A DNA stretch of 64,000 nt, taken from NCBI RefSeq assembly GCF_001468395.1, contig NZ_LNSG01000003.1:1-64000 (forward strand), written 5' to 3'. The notes below the pieces were generated by a model. The model did no database searches. It was not told the DNA's origin and saw only the letters and a list, made by a program, of their open reading frames with translations. The position numbers were made by a program, and so were the translations under genes. The DNA comes from Sphingopyxis sp. H073 (GTDB lineage: Bacteria > Pseudomonadota > Alphaproteobacteria > Sphingomonadales > Sphingomonadaceae). Of this stretch, positions 7,303 through 16,526 are shown piece by piece; the first letter of the stretch is position 1; each line of letters starts with the position of its first letter.

Positions 7303-8397
7303 ATGTCGATATTGCACGATGAAGGACAGCAGGCGATCGCGACCGAGTCGCGCCGTGTTCTCGAAGCACGGATCAGCAAGGACGACCTGCTGCCGCTGCT
7401 GCAGACCAGCGGCCGTTACCACGAGGGCTTCTGGACGACGGCGAAGGAACAGGGCTGGACCGCCCTCGCCCTTCCTGAAGCCTATGGCGGTCTCGACCTC
7501 GGCCTCGTCGAACTCGGGCTGATCGCGCATCAGGCCGGACGCTCGCTGAGCGGCGCCCCCTTCCTGACCTCGGGTTTCGGCGCCGCGAAAGCAATCGAGC
7601 TCCTGGGCACCGATGCGCAGAAACAGCGCTGGCTGCCTGGCCTCGCCAGCGGCGAAGCCATCGGCGCGGTCGCCTTCGCCGCCGGCGCCGACCCGCTTCC
7701 CGCCCGACCGGACCTCACCTGTGCAAACGGCCATATCGAGGGGCGCGCGAGAAGCGTCACTGCGGGGCTGGCCGCCGATGTCGCCGTCGTTCTCGCCGAC
7801 GAGGCCGGCACGCCGGTCCTCGCGCTCGTCGATCTCGCCGGGGTCGAACGATCGGCGATCGACAGCTTTGACAACAGCCGCCTCATCGCCGACCTCCGCT
7901 TCGCCGGGACGCCTGCCGAGGTGATCGCCACGGGTCCGGCGGCACGCGGCGCAGCGCTTCAAATTCTGACGCTGCAGGCCGTCGTCACCGCGCACGAACA
8001 GACCGGCGGCGCCGAGGCCTTGATGGAAATCGCCCGCGATTACGCCGTGACGCGCAAGGCGTTCGGGCAGCCGATCGGCGCTTTCCAGTCGATCAAGCAT
8101 CGCATTGCCGAACTGTACGGACTGGTCGAGCTCGCCCGCGCGAACTGCATTCATGCCGCAGCACGCGTGGATCAGGCGGACTTCATCACGGCCGCAGCCG
8201 CGGCGCGCCTTTCGGCAACCGAAGCCTATGATACCGCCGCGCGCGACTGCGTGCAGATCCATGGCGGCATCGGGGTCACCTGGGAGATCGGGCTGCACCT
8301 TCACATGCGCCGTTCGCGCAGCCTCGCGCTCGAACAGGGAAACAGCCTTTTCTGGGAAGATATACTCGTCGACCGCCTGGCAGGAGAAGCCGCATGA
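7303..8397 (+). CDS. acyl-CoA dehydrogenase, small-subunit type
   Basis: 364 residues, ATG at 7303 behind GTGAGGAATCGGG. The fold is recognisable from EQGWTALALPEAYGG, AFAAGADPLPARP (weak middle domain), YAVTRKAFGQPIGAFQSIKHR and CVQIHGGIGVTWE. The usual catalytic-glutamate region is replaced by ALEQGNSLFWED, and the middle domain is divergent. This is the pattern of the partner subunit in heterotetrameric acyl-CoA dehydrogenases, where one subunit carries the complete site. Its stop overlaps the ATG of the next dehydrogenase (ATGA), which supports a paired complex. Confidence 0.87.
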   Translation: MSILHDEGQQAIATESRRVLEARISKDDLLPLLQTSGRYHEGFWTTAKEQGWTALALPEAYGGLDLGLVELGLIAHQAGRSLSGAPFLTSGFGAAKAIELLGTDAQKQRWLPGLASGEAIGAVAFAAGADPLPARPDLTCANGHIEGRARSVTAGLAADVAVVLADEAGTPVLALVDLAGVERSAIDSFDNSRLIADLRFAGTPAEVIATGPAARGAALQILTLQAVVTAHEQTGGAEALMEIARDYAVTRKAFGQPIGAFQSIKHRIAELYGLVELARANCIHAAARVDQADFITAAAAARLSATEAYDTAARDCVQIHGGIGVTWEIGLHLHMRRSRSLALEQGNSLFWEDILVDRLAGEAA

Positions 8398-9599
8398 GCG
8401 ATCTCGAAGCCTTCCGCGCGAAAGCCGCTGCGTGGTGCGAATCGATGGTGCCCGCCTTCGGAAAGGCGGCGCGCAAGGGGCTGAGCGTCGAAGAGGATCT
8501 CGCGCTCGGCCGCCGCTATCAGAAGGCGAAATTCGATGCGGGCTTTGCAGGCATCAACTGGCCGACCGAATATGGCGGCCAGGGGCTCGGCCACATCGAG
8601 AAGATCACCTTTGAAGGGGAAGAGATGAAGCATGGCTTCCCCAACGTCTATTTCGGCATTTCGCTGGGGATGCCCGTCCCGGTCCTGATGCAGTTCGGTG
8701 CCGACAGGGACTTTGTGAAGGAGCGTGTCGTCAAGGCGCTGCAGGGCGAGGAAATCTGGTGCCAGCTCTTTTCGGAGCCGTCGGGCGGCACCGACCTCGC
8801 GGGCCTCCGCACGCGCGCGGAGCCCGACGGCAACGGCTGGAAGATCAACGGTCAGAAGGTCTGGACCAGCTGGGCCCAATATTCGGACTATGGCGTCATC
8901 GTCGTGCGCACCGATCCCACGGTCGCGAAGCACAAGGGCCTCACCTATTTTTGGGTCGACATGAAAGCGCCCGGCGTCACCGTGCGCCCGATCAAGCTCG
9001 CGGGCGGCGACAGCCACGTCAACGAAGTCTTCTTCGACGATGTAAAAATCAGCGACGATCACCGCATGTCGCCGGTCGGTGGCGGTTTCGCGGTTGCGCT
9101 CACCACGCTGATGATCGAGCGTTATGTCGCCACCGACAGCGCCGGTTTCGGTCCGCACCTCGACCTGTTCGTCGACCTCGCCAAAGATGTGAAGATCAAC
9201 GGCAAGCCCGCGATCGAGGATGGCCGCATCCGCCAGCAGATCGCGCGCAACTATGCGATGCGCGCCGGACTCGACTCGATCAACCGCCGCGCACGGCTGA
9301 TGATGCAGGCGGGGATGACCCCGGGGCCTGAAGGCTCGCTCAACAAGCTCGTCGCGGTGCGGTCGCGCCAGAAGCTGTCGGAGCTCGCGCTCGACCTGCA
9401 GGGCACTGACGGCTTCCTGTTCGACGAGCATGCCTCGCCGAAAGATGACTGGGCGTCGAGCTGGATCAACGCGCCGACCGGGCGCATCGCGGGCGGGTCG
9501 GACGAGACCTTGCTCAATACCATCGCCGAACGCATCCTTGGCCTGCCGCAGGACCATCGCCCCGACAAGGGCATCCCGTTCAACAAGATTCCGGCCTGA
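8394..9599 (+). CDS. acyl-CoA dehydrogenase, large-subunit type
   Basis: 401 residues, translationally coupled by a 4-bp overlap to the preceding dehydrogenase. It shows GINWPTEYGGQGLG, CQLFSEPSGGTDLAGL, WKINGQKVWTSWAQ, ITLMIERY-like helices and a C-terminal GGSDETLLNTIAERILGLP, the usual FAD-contact segment. The long form resembles the large partners of alpha2beta2 acyl-CoA dehydrogenases known for steroid side-chain degradation in actinobacteria (FadE28/FadE29 type). That comparison is from family knowledge; the substrate here is not known. It probably works with the 7303 product on a branched or bulky acyl-CoA. Confidence 0.87.
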   Translation: MSDLEAFRAKAAAWCESMVPAFGKAARKGLSVEEDLALGRRYQKAKFDAGFAGINWPTEYGGQGLGHIEKITFEGEEMKHGFPNVYFGISLGMPVPVLMQFGADRDFVKERVVKALQGEEIWCQLFSEPSGGTDLAGLRTRAEPDGNGWKINGQKVWTSWAQYSDYGVIVVRTDPTVAKHKGLTYFWVDMKAPGVTVRPIKLAGGDSHVNEVFFDDVKISDDHRMSPVGGGFAVALTTLMIERYVATDSAGFGPHLDLFVDLAKDVKINGKPAIEDGRIRQQIARNYAMRAGLDSINRRARLMMQAGMTPGPEGSLNKLVAVRSRQKLSELALDLQGTDGFLFDEHASPKDDWASSWINAPTGRIAGGSDETLLNTIAERILGLPQDHRPDKGIPFNKIPA

Positions 9600-9612
9600 A
9601 GGAGCCTGCTTC

Positions 9613-10395
9613 ATGATTATCGATTCCTCGACCGCAGCCGTCGTAACCGGCGGCGCCTCCGGCCTCGGCCGCGCGACGGCCGAGGCGCTTGCCGCAGCGG
9701 GCGTGAAGGTCGCGATCTTCGACATCAACGACGCGCTCGGCGAAGAGGTCGCGAAGGCGATCGGCGGGCTGTTCGTCCATGTCGACATCACCGACGAGCA
9801 GTCGGTCCTCGATGGCTATGCCAAGGCCCGCGCGGCGCATGGGCAGGAGCGCATCTGCGTTCACTGCGCGATGACCTCGCGTCGCGGCAAGACGCTCGCT
9901 TATGACAAGGAGACCGGCAAGTTTCGCCGCACCCCGACCGAGGATTATGCCTATGGCGTCGCGGGCATCCTGACCGCGAGCTACCGCATCGGCTCGATCG
10001 CCGCCGAGGGGATGGCGGGACTGCCCGAACTCGAGGACGGCGAACGCGGTGTGATCATCTTCACCGCCTCGGTCGCCGCGCAGGATGCGCAGATCGGACA
10101 GGTGATCTATGGCTCGGCAAAGGCGGGGGTGAATGGGCTTGTCCTGCCGATGGCCCGCGACCTGATGGACCTTGGCATCCGGGTCAATTCGATCATGCCC
10201 GGCGTGTTCGAAACGCCGCTGCTCGGCAACATGAACCCGAAGGTCAAGGAAAGCCTGGAGGCCTCGGTCCCCTTCCCCAAGCGCCTCGGCAAGGCGAGCG
10301 AATATGCCAGCCTCGCGATGGAGATGGCGCGCAACAGCTACTTCAACGGCCAGGCTGTGCGCCTCGACGGCGCGATCCGCATGGCACCCCGCTGA
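9613..10395 (+). CDS. SDR-family dehydrogenase, probable 3-hydroxyacyl-CoA dehydrogenase
   Basis: 260 residues; ATG at 9613, 13 bp after the previous stop. Classical short-chain dehydrogenase: TGGASGLGRATAEAL nucleotide site, FDIND after beta-2 (NAD preference), FTASVAAQDAQ with the serine, and YGSAKAG with the catalytic Y-x3-K, then PGVFETPLL. The layout matches the HSD17B10 / type II 3-hydroxyacyl-CoA dehydrogenase group. A stretch around AMTSRRGKTLAYDKETGKF is longer than usual in the substrate loop. Placed between the dehydrogenases and the thiolase, it fits the third beta-oxidation step. Confidence 0.85.
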   Translation: MIIDSSTAAVVTGGASGLGRATAEALAAAGVKVAIFDINDALGEEVAKAIGGLFVHVDITDEQSVLDGYAKARAAHGQERICVHCAMTSRRGKTLAYDKETGKFRRTPTEDYAYGVAGILTASYRIGSIAAEGMAGLPELEDGERGVIIFTASVAAQDAQIGQVIYGSAKAGVNGLVLPMARDLMDLGIRVNSIMPGVFETPLLGNMNPKVKESLEASVPFPKRLGKASEYASLAMEMARNSYFNGQAVRLDGAIRMAPR

Positions 10396-10460
10396 TCACG
10401 CCGACGACGCTTCTTCAATCCCCTGACGACCCGGATAAATACCCAAGAAAGGAACTCCCC

Positions 10461-11711
10461 ATGGCAGACGCCTACATCATCGACGCCGTCCGCACCCCGC
10501 GCGGGATCGGCAAGCCCGGCAAGGGCGCGCTGTCGCACCTGCACCCTCAGCACCTCGCCGCGACCGTCCTCGCCGCGATTCGCGACCGCAACAATCTCGA
10601 TACCGCGACGGTCGACGACATCGTCTGGTCGACCTCGTCGCAGAACGGCAAGCAAGGCGGCGACCTTGGCCGCATGGCGGCGCTGTCGGCGGGTTATGAC
10701 ATCAAGGCGAGCGGCACCACGCTCGACCGTTTCTGCGGCGGCGGTATCAGCTCGGTGAACTTCGCCGCGGCCAGCGTGATGAGCGGCATGGAAGACTGTG
10801 TTATCGCCGGCGGCACCGAAATGATGAGCTACACCGCTGCTTATGCGGCCGAACAGGCGAACGCCGGGCTACCCCCGCGCATGATGGGTTCGGGTCACGA
10901 GGCGCTCGACGCCCTGCATCCGCAATCAAACCAAGGCGTGTGCGGCGACGCGATTGCGACGATCGAAGGGATCAGCCGCGAGGATCTCGACGCGCTCGCG
11001 CTCGTCAGCCAGCAGCGCGCCGACCGCGCCATCAAGGAGGGCCGCTTCGCCAAGTCGGTCGTGCCGGTGCTCAATCCCGACGGCAGCGTCGCGCTCGACC
11101 ACGAGGAGTTCCCGCGTCCCGAAACGACCGCCGAAGGACTGGCCGCGCTCAAGCCCAGCTTCGCAGCGCTCGCCGACTTCGACCTCGGCGGCGGCGTGAC
11201 CTTTCGCAAGCAGATCAACCGCCGCTATCCCGATGTCGACATCCAGCATTTCCATCATGCGGGCAATTCGTCGGGCGTCGTCGACGGTGCCGCCGCGATC
11301 CTGCTGACTTCAAAGCAGTACGCCGACAAGCACGGCCTGAAGCCGCGCGCCCGCATCGTCGCCTATGCCAATATCGGCGACGATCCGACGTTGATGCTCA
11401 ACGCCCCGGTTCCCGCGGCGAAGAAGGTGCTCGAGAAGGCCGGTCTCGGGAAGGACGACATCGATGTCTGGGAAATCAATGAGGCGTTCGCCGTCGTCGC
11501 CGAAAAATTCATCCGCGATCTCGATCTCGACCGCGAGAAGGTCAATATCAATGGCGGTTCGATGGCGCTCGGTCACCCGATCGGCGCTACCGGGTCGATC
11601 CTGATCGGCACCGCGCTCGACGAGCTCGAACGCTCGGGCGGACGGTACGGCCTCGTCACCATGTGCGCCGCGGGGGGCATGGCGCCGGCGATCATAATCG
11701 AACGACTCTAA
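10461..11711 (+). CDS. thiolase (acetyl-CoA C-acyltransferase)
   Basis: 416 residues, ATG behind AAAGGA. Thiolase motifs are complete: AYIIDAVRTPRG at the start, LDRFCGGGISSVN with the nucleophilic cysteine, INGGSMALGHPIGATGS with the histidine, and TMCAAGGMAPAIII with the second cysteine. It carries out the terminal CoA-dependent cleavage of a 3-ketoacyl-CoA. The 65-bp gap from the SDR shows no terminator, so it belongs to the same transcript. Confidence 0.9.
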   Translation: MADAYIIDAVRTPRGIGKPGKGALSHLHPQHLAATVLAAIRDRNNLDTATVDDIVWSTSSQNGKQGGDLGRMAALSAGYDIKASGTTLDRFCGGGISSVNFAAASVMSGMEDCVIAGGTEMMSYTAAYAAEQANAGLPPRMMGSGHEALDALHPQSNQGVCGDAIATIEGISREDLDALALVSQQRADRAIKEGRFAKSVVPVLNPDGSVALDHEEFPRPETTAEGLAALKPSFAALADFDLGGGVTFRKQINRRYPDVDIQHFHHAGNSSGVVDGAAAILLTSKQYADKHGLKPRARIVAYANIGDDPTLMLNAPVPAAKKVLEKAGLGKDDIDVWEINEAFAVVAEKFIRDLDLDREKVNINGGSMALGHPIGATGSILIGTALDELERSGGRYGLVTMCAAGGMAPAIIIERL

Positions 11712-11750
11712 ATTCGTCACCCCGGCCCGTGTAGCCACGGGAGGCATCCT

Positions 11751-11775
11751 GCCAGCCGACCGCCCATCGGCTGGC
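11751..11775. repeat. short inverted repeat between thiolase and racemase
   Basis: GCCAGCCGA and TCGGCTGGC form a perfect 9-bp stem around a 7-base loop, 38 bp before the racemase start. No T-run follows, so it is more likely an mRNA-stability or attenuation hairpin than a terminator. Confidence 0.4.
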
Positions 11776-11812
11776 AACGCCTTCCAGATATAGCATTCGA
11801 AAGGAATATGAT

Positions 11813-12943
11813 GTGACTGGTCCCCTCAAAGGCATAAGGATCGTCGAGTTCGCCGGCCTGGGCCCCGGCCCCTTCGCCGGCATGATGCTCGCCGACCATG
11901 GCGCCGAAGTCATCCGTATCGACCGCCCCGGCGCCGCGCTCGATCCGCGCGATCCCTTGTCGCGCAACCGGACGTCGATCGTTCTCGATATGAAAAATCC
12001 CGAGGCGCTGAAAGTGGCGCGGGAATTGTGCAAGAGCGCCGACGGCCTCATCGAGGGCTACCGCCCTGGCGTCATGGAACGCCTCGGCCTTGGCCCCGAC
12101 GTGCTGCTCGCCGACAATCCAAAGCTCGTTTACGGCCGCATGACAGGCTGGGGCCAGTTCGGCCCATACGCGCAGGCGGCAGGGCACGACATCAATTATA
12201 TCGCGCTGTCGGGCGTGCTGCATACCGTGGGGCGGGCGGGCGAGAAGCCGGTGCCGCCGGTCAATTATGTCGGTGATTTCGGCGGCGGCGGCATGATGCT
12301 CGCTTTCGGCATGGCGAGCGCGCTGCTGCACGCCGCGAAGACCGGCGAAGGCCAGGTGATCGACTGCGCGATGACCGACGGGTCGGCCGTACTCGCGGCG
12401 ATGACCTGGGGTTTCTTCGGCGCCGGACGCCTGAAGGACGAGCCCGGCGTCAACATGCTCGACACCGGCGCGCATTTCTATGACACCTACACCTGCTCCG
12501 ATGGCAAATTCATCTCCATCGGCTCGATCGAGCCGCAATTCTATGCGCTGCTGCGCGAGAAGACCGGGCTCGACAAGGATCCGGCGTTCGACGCACAGAT
12601 GGACCCGTCGCAGTGGGGACCGCTCAAGGACAAGCTCACCGCATTGTTCGCGACCAAAACGCGCGACGAATGGTGCGCGATCATGGAAATGACCGACATC
12701 TGCTTCGCACCGGTGCTCTCGCTCGCCGAAGCACCGCAGCATCCGCACAATGTCGAGCGTGAAACCTTCCTGACCGTCGGTGGCGTCGTCCAGCCCGCCC
12801 CCGCCCCGCGCTATTCGGCAACGATCAACGATACGCCGTGCGCGGCACCGACGTGCGGCGCCGATGCCGATGCCCTGCTCGCCGGTCTCGGCTATGACGC
12901 GGCGGGTATCGCCGCGCTGCGCGACAGCGGCGCCGTCGGCTGA
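11813..12943 (+). CDS. alpha-methylacyl-CoA racemase (CaiB/BaiF family)
   Basis: 376 residues from a GTG at 11813 (AAAGGAAT upstream). The N-terminus GIRIVEFAGLGPGPFAGMMLADHGAEV is diagnostic of the AMACR/MCR branch of type III CoA-transferases. The residues expected for proton exchange are present: the histidine in AGHDINYIALSG and the aspartate in VGDFGGGGMMLAFG. It epimerises 2-methyl-branched acyl-CoAs so that stereospecific dehydrogenases can act, which points to a 2-methyl-branched, isoprenoid or sterol side-chain substrate for the cluster. Confidence 0.88.
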   Translation: MTGPLKGIRIVEFAGLGPGPFAGMMLADHGAEVIRIDRPGAALDPRDPLSRNRTSIVLDMKNPEALKVARELCKSADGLIEGYRPGVMERLGLGPDVLLADNPKLVYGRMTGWGQFGPYAQAAGHDINYIALSGVLHTVGRAGEKPVPPVNYVGDFGGGGMMLAFGMASALLHAAKTGEGQVIDCAMTDGSAVLAAMTWGFFGAGRLKDEPGVNMLDTGAHFYDTYTCSDGKFISIGSIEPQFYALLREKTGLDKDPAFDAQMDPSQWGPLKDKLTALFATKTRDEWCAIMEMTDICFAPVLSLAEAPQHPHNVERETFLTVGGVVQPAPAPRYSATINDTPCAAPTCGADADALLAGLGYDAAGIAALRDSGAVG

Positions 12944-13045
12944 CGCTTTGGGTGGCCGGGCGCCGGCGCGCGTCGGGTCGCCATCCTTGGCTTGCAACAC
13001 CGACCCGTGAGGCATAGCCTGCTTCGCGAACGAGGAGAGTTTTTG

Positions 13046-13849
13046 ATGGGTGAGTTTCTGAGTGTCGAGCGACGGGGCAAGATCGCGATCCTGACGATGA
13101 TCAAGCCCGAAAGCATGAATGCGATCGGCACGCACGAGGATTGCCAAGACATCATCGACACGCTTCGCGCGCTTGGCGACGAGCGCGGCGTCAGCGCGAT
13201 CATCCTCACCGGCAGCGGCAAGGCCTTCAGCGCCGGTGGCAATCTCAAAGGGATGCAGGACCGCACCGGCATCGGCGTCCTCGACCAGCCCGATTCCACC
13301 CGCGCCAATTACCGCAAGGGCGTCCAGGCGGTGATCCGTGCATTGATGGACTGCGAGGTGCCGATGATCGCAGCGGTCAACGGCCATGCGATTGGGCTCG
13401 GCTGCGACCTCGCCTGCACCTGCGACATCCGCATCGCGTCCGAGAGCGCGAAGTTCGCGTGCAGCTTCATCAAGGTCGGGATCGTTCCCGGCGACGGGGG
13501 CGCCTGGTTGCTCCAGAAGATACTCGGCTATCCGCGCGCCGCCGAACTCTTCCTGACCGGCGACCGCTTCGACGCCACTACCGCGAAGGATTATGGCCTC
13601 GTCACCGAGGTCGTGCCCGACGATCAATTGCTCGACCGCGCGATCGCAATCGCCGACCGCATCGTCTGCAACCCGCCGCGCGCGCTGCGCCTGACGAAAC
13701 GCCTGCTCCGCGAGGCGCAGCACAGCCGGATGAGCGACATCCTCGAACTCAGCGCCGCCTATCAGGCGATCGTCCATGAAACCGCCGACAATCGAGAGGC
13801 GATCAACGCCTTCGTCGAAAAGAGGGAGCCGGTGTTCACAGGAGAATGA
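13046..13849 (+). CDS. enoyl-CoA hydratase/isomerase (crotonase family)
   Basis: 267 residues; ATG at 13046 after CGAGGAGAG. Crotonase signatures: ILTGSGKAFSAGGNLKGM (oxyanion hole), MIAAVNGHAIGLGCDLACTCDIRIAS, and FIKVGIVPGDGGAWLL, in which the first catalytic glutamate position of classical hydratases is changed and GDGG follows. It may therefore be a hydratase with one acid residue or an isomerase/hydrolase relative. It supplies the hydration step between the dehydrogenases and the SDR, and overlaps the next gene by 4 bp. Confidence 0.85.
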   Translation: MGEFLSVERRGKIAILTMIKPESMNAIGTHEDCQDIIDTLRALGDERGVSAIILTGSGKAFSAGGNLKGMQDRTGIGVLDQPDSTRANYRKGVQAVIRALMDCEVPMIAAVNGHAIGLGCDLACTCDIRIASESAKFACSFIKVGIVPGDGGAWLLQKILGYPRAAELFLTGDRFDATTAKDYGLVTEVVPDDQLLDRAIAIADRIVCNPPRALRLTKRLLREAQHSRMSDILELSAAYQAIVHETADNREAINAFVEKREPVFTGE

Positions 13850-14631
13850 AAATGTTGGCCGAGCGTGTCCTGCCCCTGTCGGGGATTCACAATTTCCGCG
13901 ACTATGGCGGCTATGCCGTCGAAGGGAACGGCCGCCTGCGCGACAATTTCCTCTGGCGGTCGGCGCACCATGAAGCAGCGAGCGACGACGACCTTGCCGC
14001 GGTCGATGCGCTCGGCCTCCAAACGGTGATCGACCTGCGCGGCGACGACGAACGCGCGTTGCACCCGTGCCGGCGGTCGCCGAATTTCGCAGGACGCGTG
14101 CTGTTCGCCGGCGGGATCACCGCCGGCCTCGCGCCGCATTTGCAGGCGGCGGGCGGCGCGATCGATGTCGAGACGGCGCGCGAGCGGATGATCGATACCT
14201 ACGCCGGGATGCCGTACCGGCCCGCGCTGGTCGCGACGCTGCGGCTCTATCTCGCGGCGCTGGCGGACACGGACGCGCCCAGCCTTGTCCACTGCGTCGC
14301 GGGCAAGGACCGCACCGGCTTTGCCGTCGCGGTCGTTCACCGGCTCCTCGGCGTCCATGAGGACGATTTGATGCACGATTATCTGCTCACCAACACCGCC
14401 GGCAAGATCGAGGAACGGATCGAACAGGGCGCGGCGCATATCCGGATGCGCTATGGCGCCGAGATCAAGGACGATGCGATCCGCGCGCTGATGTCTGTCA
14501 ATCCCGCCTATCTCGACGCCGCGCTCGCGACCGTGCGCCGCGATCATGGCGATATCCCGACCTATGCCGAAACGGTCCTGAACCTGACGCCGGAAAAGCG
14601 CGAGGCGATGATCGACCGGCTGGTAATCTAG
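13846..14631 (+). CDS. tyrosine phosphatase family protein (PTP3/LipA-like)
   Basis: 261 residues; its ATG overlaps the hydratase stop (ATGA), so it ends the catabolic operon. GIHNFRDYGGYAV near the N-terminus and HCVAGKDRTGFA with the C-x5-R loop (Cys150, Arg156) place it among the cysteine-dependent tyrosine phosphatases of the PF13350 type. These act on phosphotyrosine or phosphoinositide-like substrates and are cytosolic here (no signal peptide). A phosphatase translationally coupled to a beta-oxidation gene is unusual; a control role is possible but not shown. Confidence 0.85.
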   Translation: MKMLAERVLPLSGIHNFRDYGGYAVEGNGRLRDNFLWRSAHHEAASDDDLAAVDALGLQTVIDLRGDDERALHPCRRSPNFAGRVLFAGGITAGLAPHLQAAGGAIDVETARERMIDTYAGMPYRPALVATLRLYLAALADTDAPSLVHCVAGKDRTGFAVAVVHRLLGVHEDDLMHDYLLTNTAGKIEERIEQGAAHIRMRYGAEIKDDAIRALMSVNPAYLDAALATVRRDHGDIPTYAETVLNLTPEKREAMIDRLVI

Positions 14632-14649
14632 GGTCCTGACCGTAGCGCC

Positions 14650-15975
14650 TCACTCGCCCTTCACCAGCACCCCGCCCTTCACCACCGCATCGACGCCTTC
14701 CAGCTGGCGAACGTCGCTCAGCGGATCGCCGTCGACCGCGATGATGTCGGCGTAACGGCCCACCGCAATCGCACCGACGTCCTTTTCGCGGTCGAGCGCC
14801 TGTGCGGCGTTGCGCGTCGCGGCCTGGATCGCCTCGATCGGGGTCATTCCATATTCGACCATGACGCGGAACTGCTTGCCGACCTCGCCATGCGGCATCA
14901 CGCCGGCGTCCGATCCGAACACCATCCGTACGCCCGCCTTGTGCGCCTTGCGGAAATTGTCGCGCTGGGCCTGCGCAATCTCGCGATCCTTACGGAGATT
15001 ATCTTCGAGCACCCCGTTCTTCGCGCCTTCGGCCTGCGTATATTCGGTGTTGTAAATATCCATCGAGAACCAGACGGGCCGCTTGCGCGTGACCGCCATC
15101 CGGATGCCTTCGTCATCGACAAGGCTGGCATGCTCGATCGTGTCGATCCCGGCGCCGATCGCGGCGCGAATGCCGCTCGCGCCATGCGCGTGCGCGGCGA
15201 CGCGAAGGCCCCATTGATGCGCCTCGTCGGCGATCGCCTTGAGTTCGGCGTCGGTCAACTGCTGCTGCCCCGGTTCGGTGTTGCGCGAAAAGACGCCGCC
15301 GGTCGCGCAAACCTTGATCACCTCGGCGCCATATTTGCGCTGGCGGCGGACCTGATAGCGCAGCTCGTCGGGCGTATCACCGATCCCCTCTTCCTTGCCG
15401 TCCTTCTTTTCGAGGCTGGGCGGCAGGAAGGTGCTGTCGCAATGCCCGCCCGTCGCGCCGAGCGCATAGCCCGCGGGCACGATTCGCGGCCCGACGGCGT
15501 AACCCGCATCGATCGCTTCCTTGAGCCCGATATCGTTGCGGTTGTCCGAGCCGACGTTGCGGACGGTCGTGAAACCCGCGTCGAGCATGTCGTGGGCATT
15601 CTTGACCGCAGTCATGCCCCAGAAGCTGTCGGTGAATTCGAGCCCGCGATAGCCGCCGATATCGGCGGGGCCGTCAAGGTGGACGTGCATGTCGATAAGC
15701 CCCGGCAGCAAGGTCTTTTCGCCAAGGTCGATATGCTTGACGTTCGAGCCCCAGCGCACGGTACGCGCGTCGGCGATCCCGGTGATACGGCCATCGGCGC
15801 CGACAAAGATCGCGGGATGCTCTACCGTCTTGCCGGCCAGCACATCGACGTAGCGCGCGGCGGTGATCACCGTCTGGCCCGTCCCGTCCTGCGCCACTGC
15901 CGACGCCGAAAGGAGGGCGGCGGAACCACAAGCGATTCCCCGCAGAAAACTGACAAACTTCACCCGCGATTGCAT
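14650..15975 (-). CDS. secreted metal-dependent amidohydrolase
   Basis: 441 residues with a signal peptide (hydrophobic LRGIACGSAALLSASAVAQ). Amidohydrolase superfamily: LIDMHVHLDG (HxH metal pair), EVIKVCATGG with the lysine that is usually carboxylated, VAAHAHG and TIEHASL histidines, and FGSDAGVMPHG with the metal aspartate. Relatives include periplasmic imidazolonepropionase-like and Xaa-Pro/Xaa-Arg dipeptidases. Convergent with the phosphatase (18-bp gap) and monocistronic. Confidence 0.85.
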   Translation of the reverse strand: MQSRVKFVSFLRGIACGSAALLSASAVAQDGTGQTVITAARYVDVLAGKTVEHPAIFVGADGRITGIADARTVRWGSNVKHIDLGEKTLLPGLIDMHVHLDGPADIGGYRGLEFTDSFWGMTAVKNAHDMLDAGFTTVRNVGSDNRNDIGLKEAIDAGYAVGPRIVPAGYALGATGGHCDSTFLPPSLEKKDGKEEGIGDTPDELRYQVRRQRKYGAEVIKVCATGGVFSRNTEPGQQQLTDAELKAIADEAHQWGLRVAAHAHGASGIRAAIGAGIDTIEHASLVDDEGIRMAVTRKRPVWFSMDIYNTEYTQAEGAKNGVLEDNLRKDREIAQAQRDNFRKAHKAGVRMVFGSDAGVMPHGEVGKQFRVMVEYGMTPIEAIQAATRNAAQALDREKDVGAIAVGRYADIIAVDGDPLSDVRQLEGVDAVVKGGVLVKGE

Positions 15976-16067
15976 GTCCGACCCGCCTGTTGTTGGTGCC
16001 CTCTACCTAGATGGCAAAACCGGCGGCTGTAGGACAGCGGAAAGTGATGGCCCGCTTTCGAAGGCGA

Positions 16068-16481
16068 TCAGACGCCTTTGCGCCCAAATCCCCCGGGACG
16101 CGGGGTGAAGGGGCGCAGGTCGTCGCCGATGGCGTCGGACGCGATCGGGGGCGGGGGAGCCGAATCGCGGCCCCGCATATAGTTGGCGAAGGCGGCATCG
16201 GGGTCGAAGCCCTGCGTATCGGCCAGCGGCTCGCCCGCGGCGGCGCCGGCACCCGGTACGCGATTGGTCCCGCTGACGACGCGCAACAACTTGATGACGA
16301 GCGGCAGGGCCAGGAGAAGCCCGACGATCGCGAGGCCGATCACGGTCGGACCAAGGCCGATGCCGACGATCCCCTCGGCGCTGTTGCCGCCCACGCCCGC
16401 GAAATACCAGAGCATCGCGCCGATATAGACGATCGGAATGAGCGCGAAGACCCAACTGAACACACCGCCGATCAAACGCAT
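16068..16481 (-). CDS. small membrane protein of unknown function
   Basis: 137 residues from the ATG at 16481 (AGGGGA nine bases upstream; a GTG nine bases earlier is too close to that site). Two transmembrane helices (GGVFSWVFALIPIVYIGAMLWYF and TVIGLAIVGLLLALPLVIKLL) are joined by a glycine-rich loop. A cytosolic tail of about 65 residues is rich in proline, alanine and glycine, with DPDAAFANYMRGRD in the middle. Not recognised as a named family. It lies between the amidohydrolase promoter and the PAP2 gene with no operon partner beyond weak same-strand proximity. Confidence 0.6.
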   Translation of the reverse strand: MRLIGGVFSWVFALIPIVYIGAMLWYFAGVGGNSAEGIVGIGLGPTVIGLAIVGLLLALPLVIKLLRVVSGTNRVPGAGAAAGEPLADTQGFDPDAAFANYMRGRDSAPPPPIASDAIGDDLRPFTPRPGGFGRKGV

Positions 16482-16526
16482 CGCAGCCACTCCCCTGCCG
16501 ATGCGTGCCGGTTTAGGTCAGAATGC

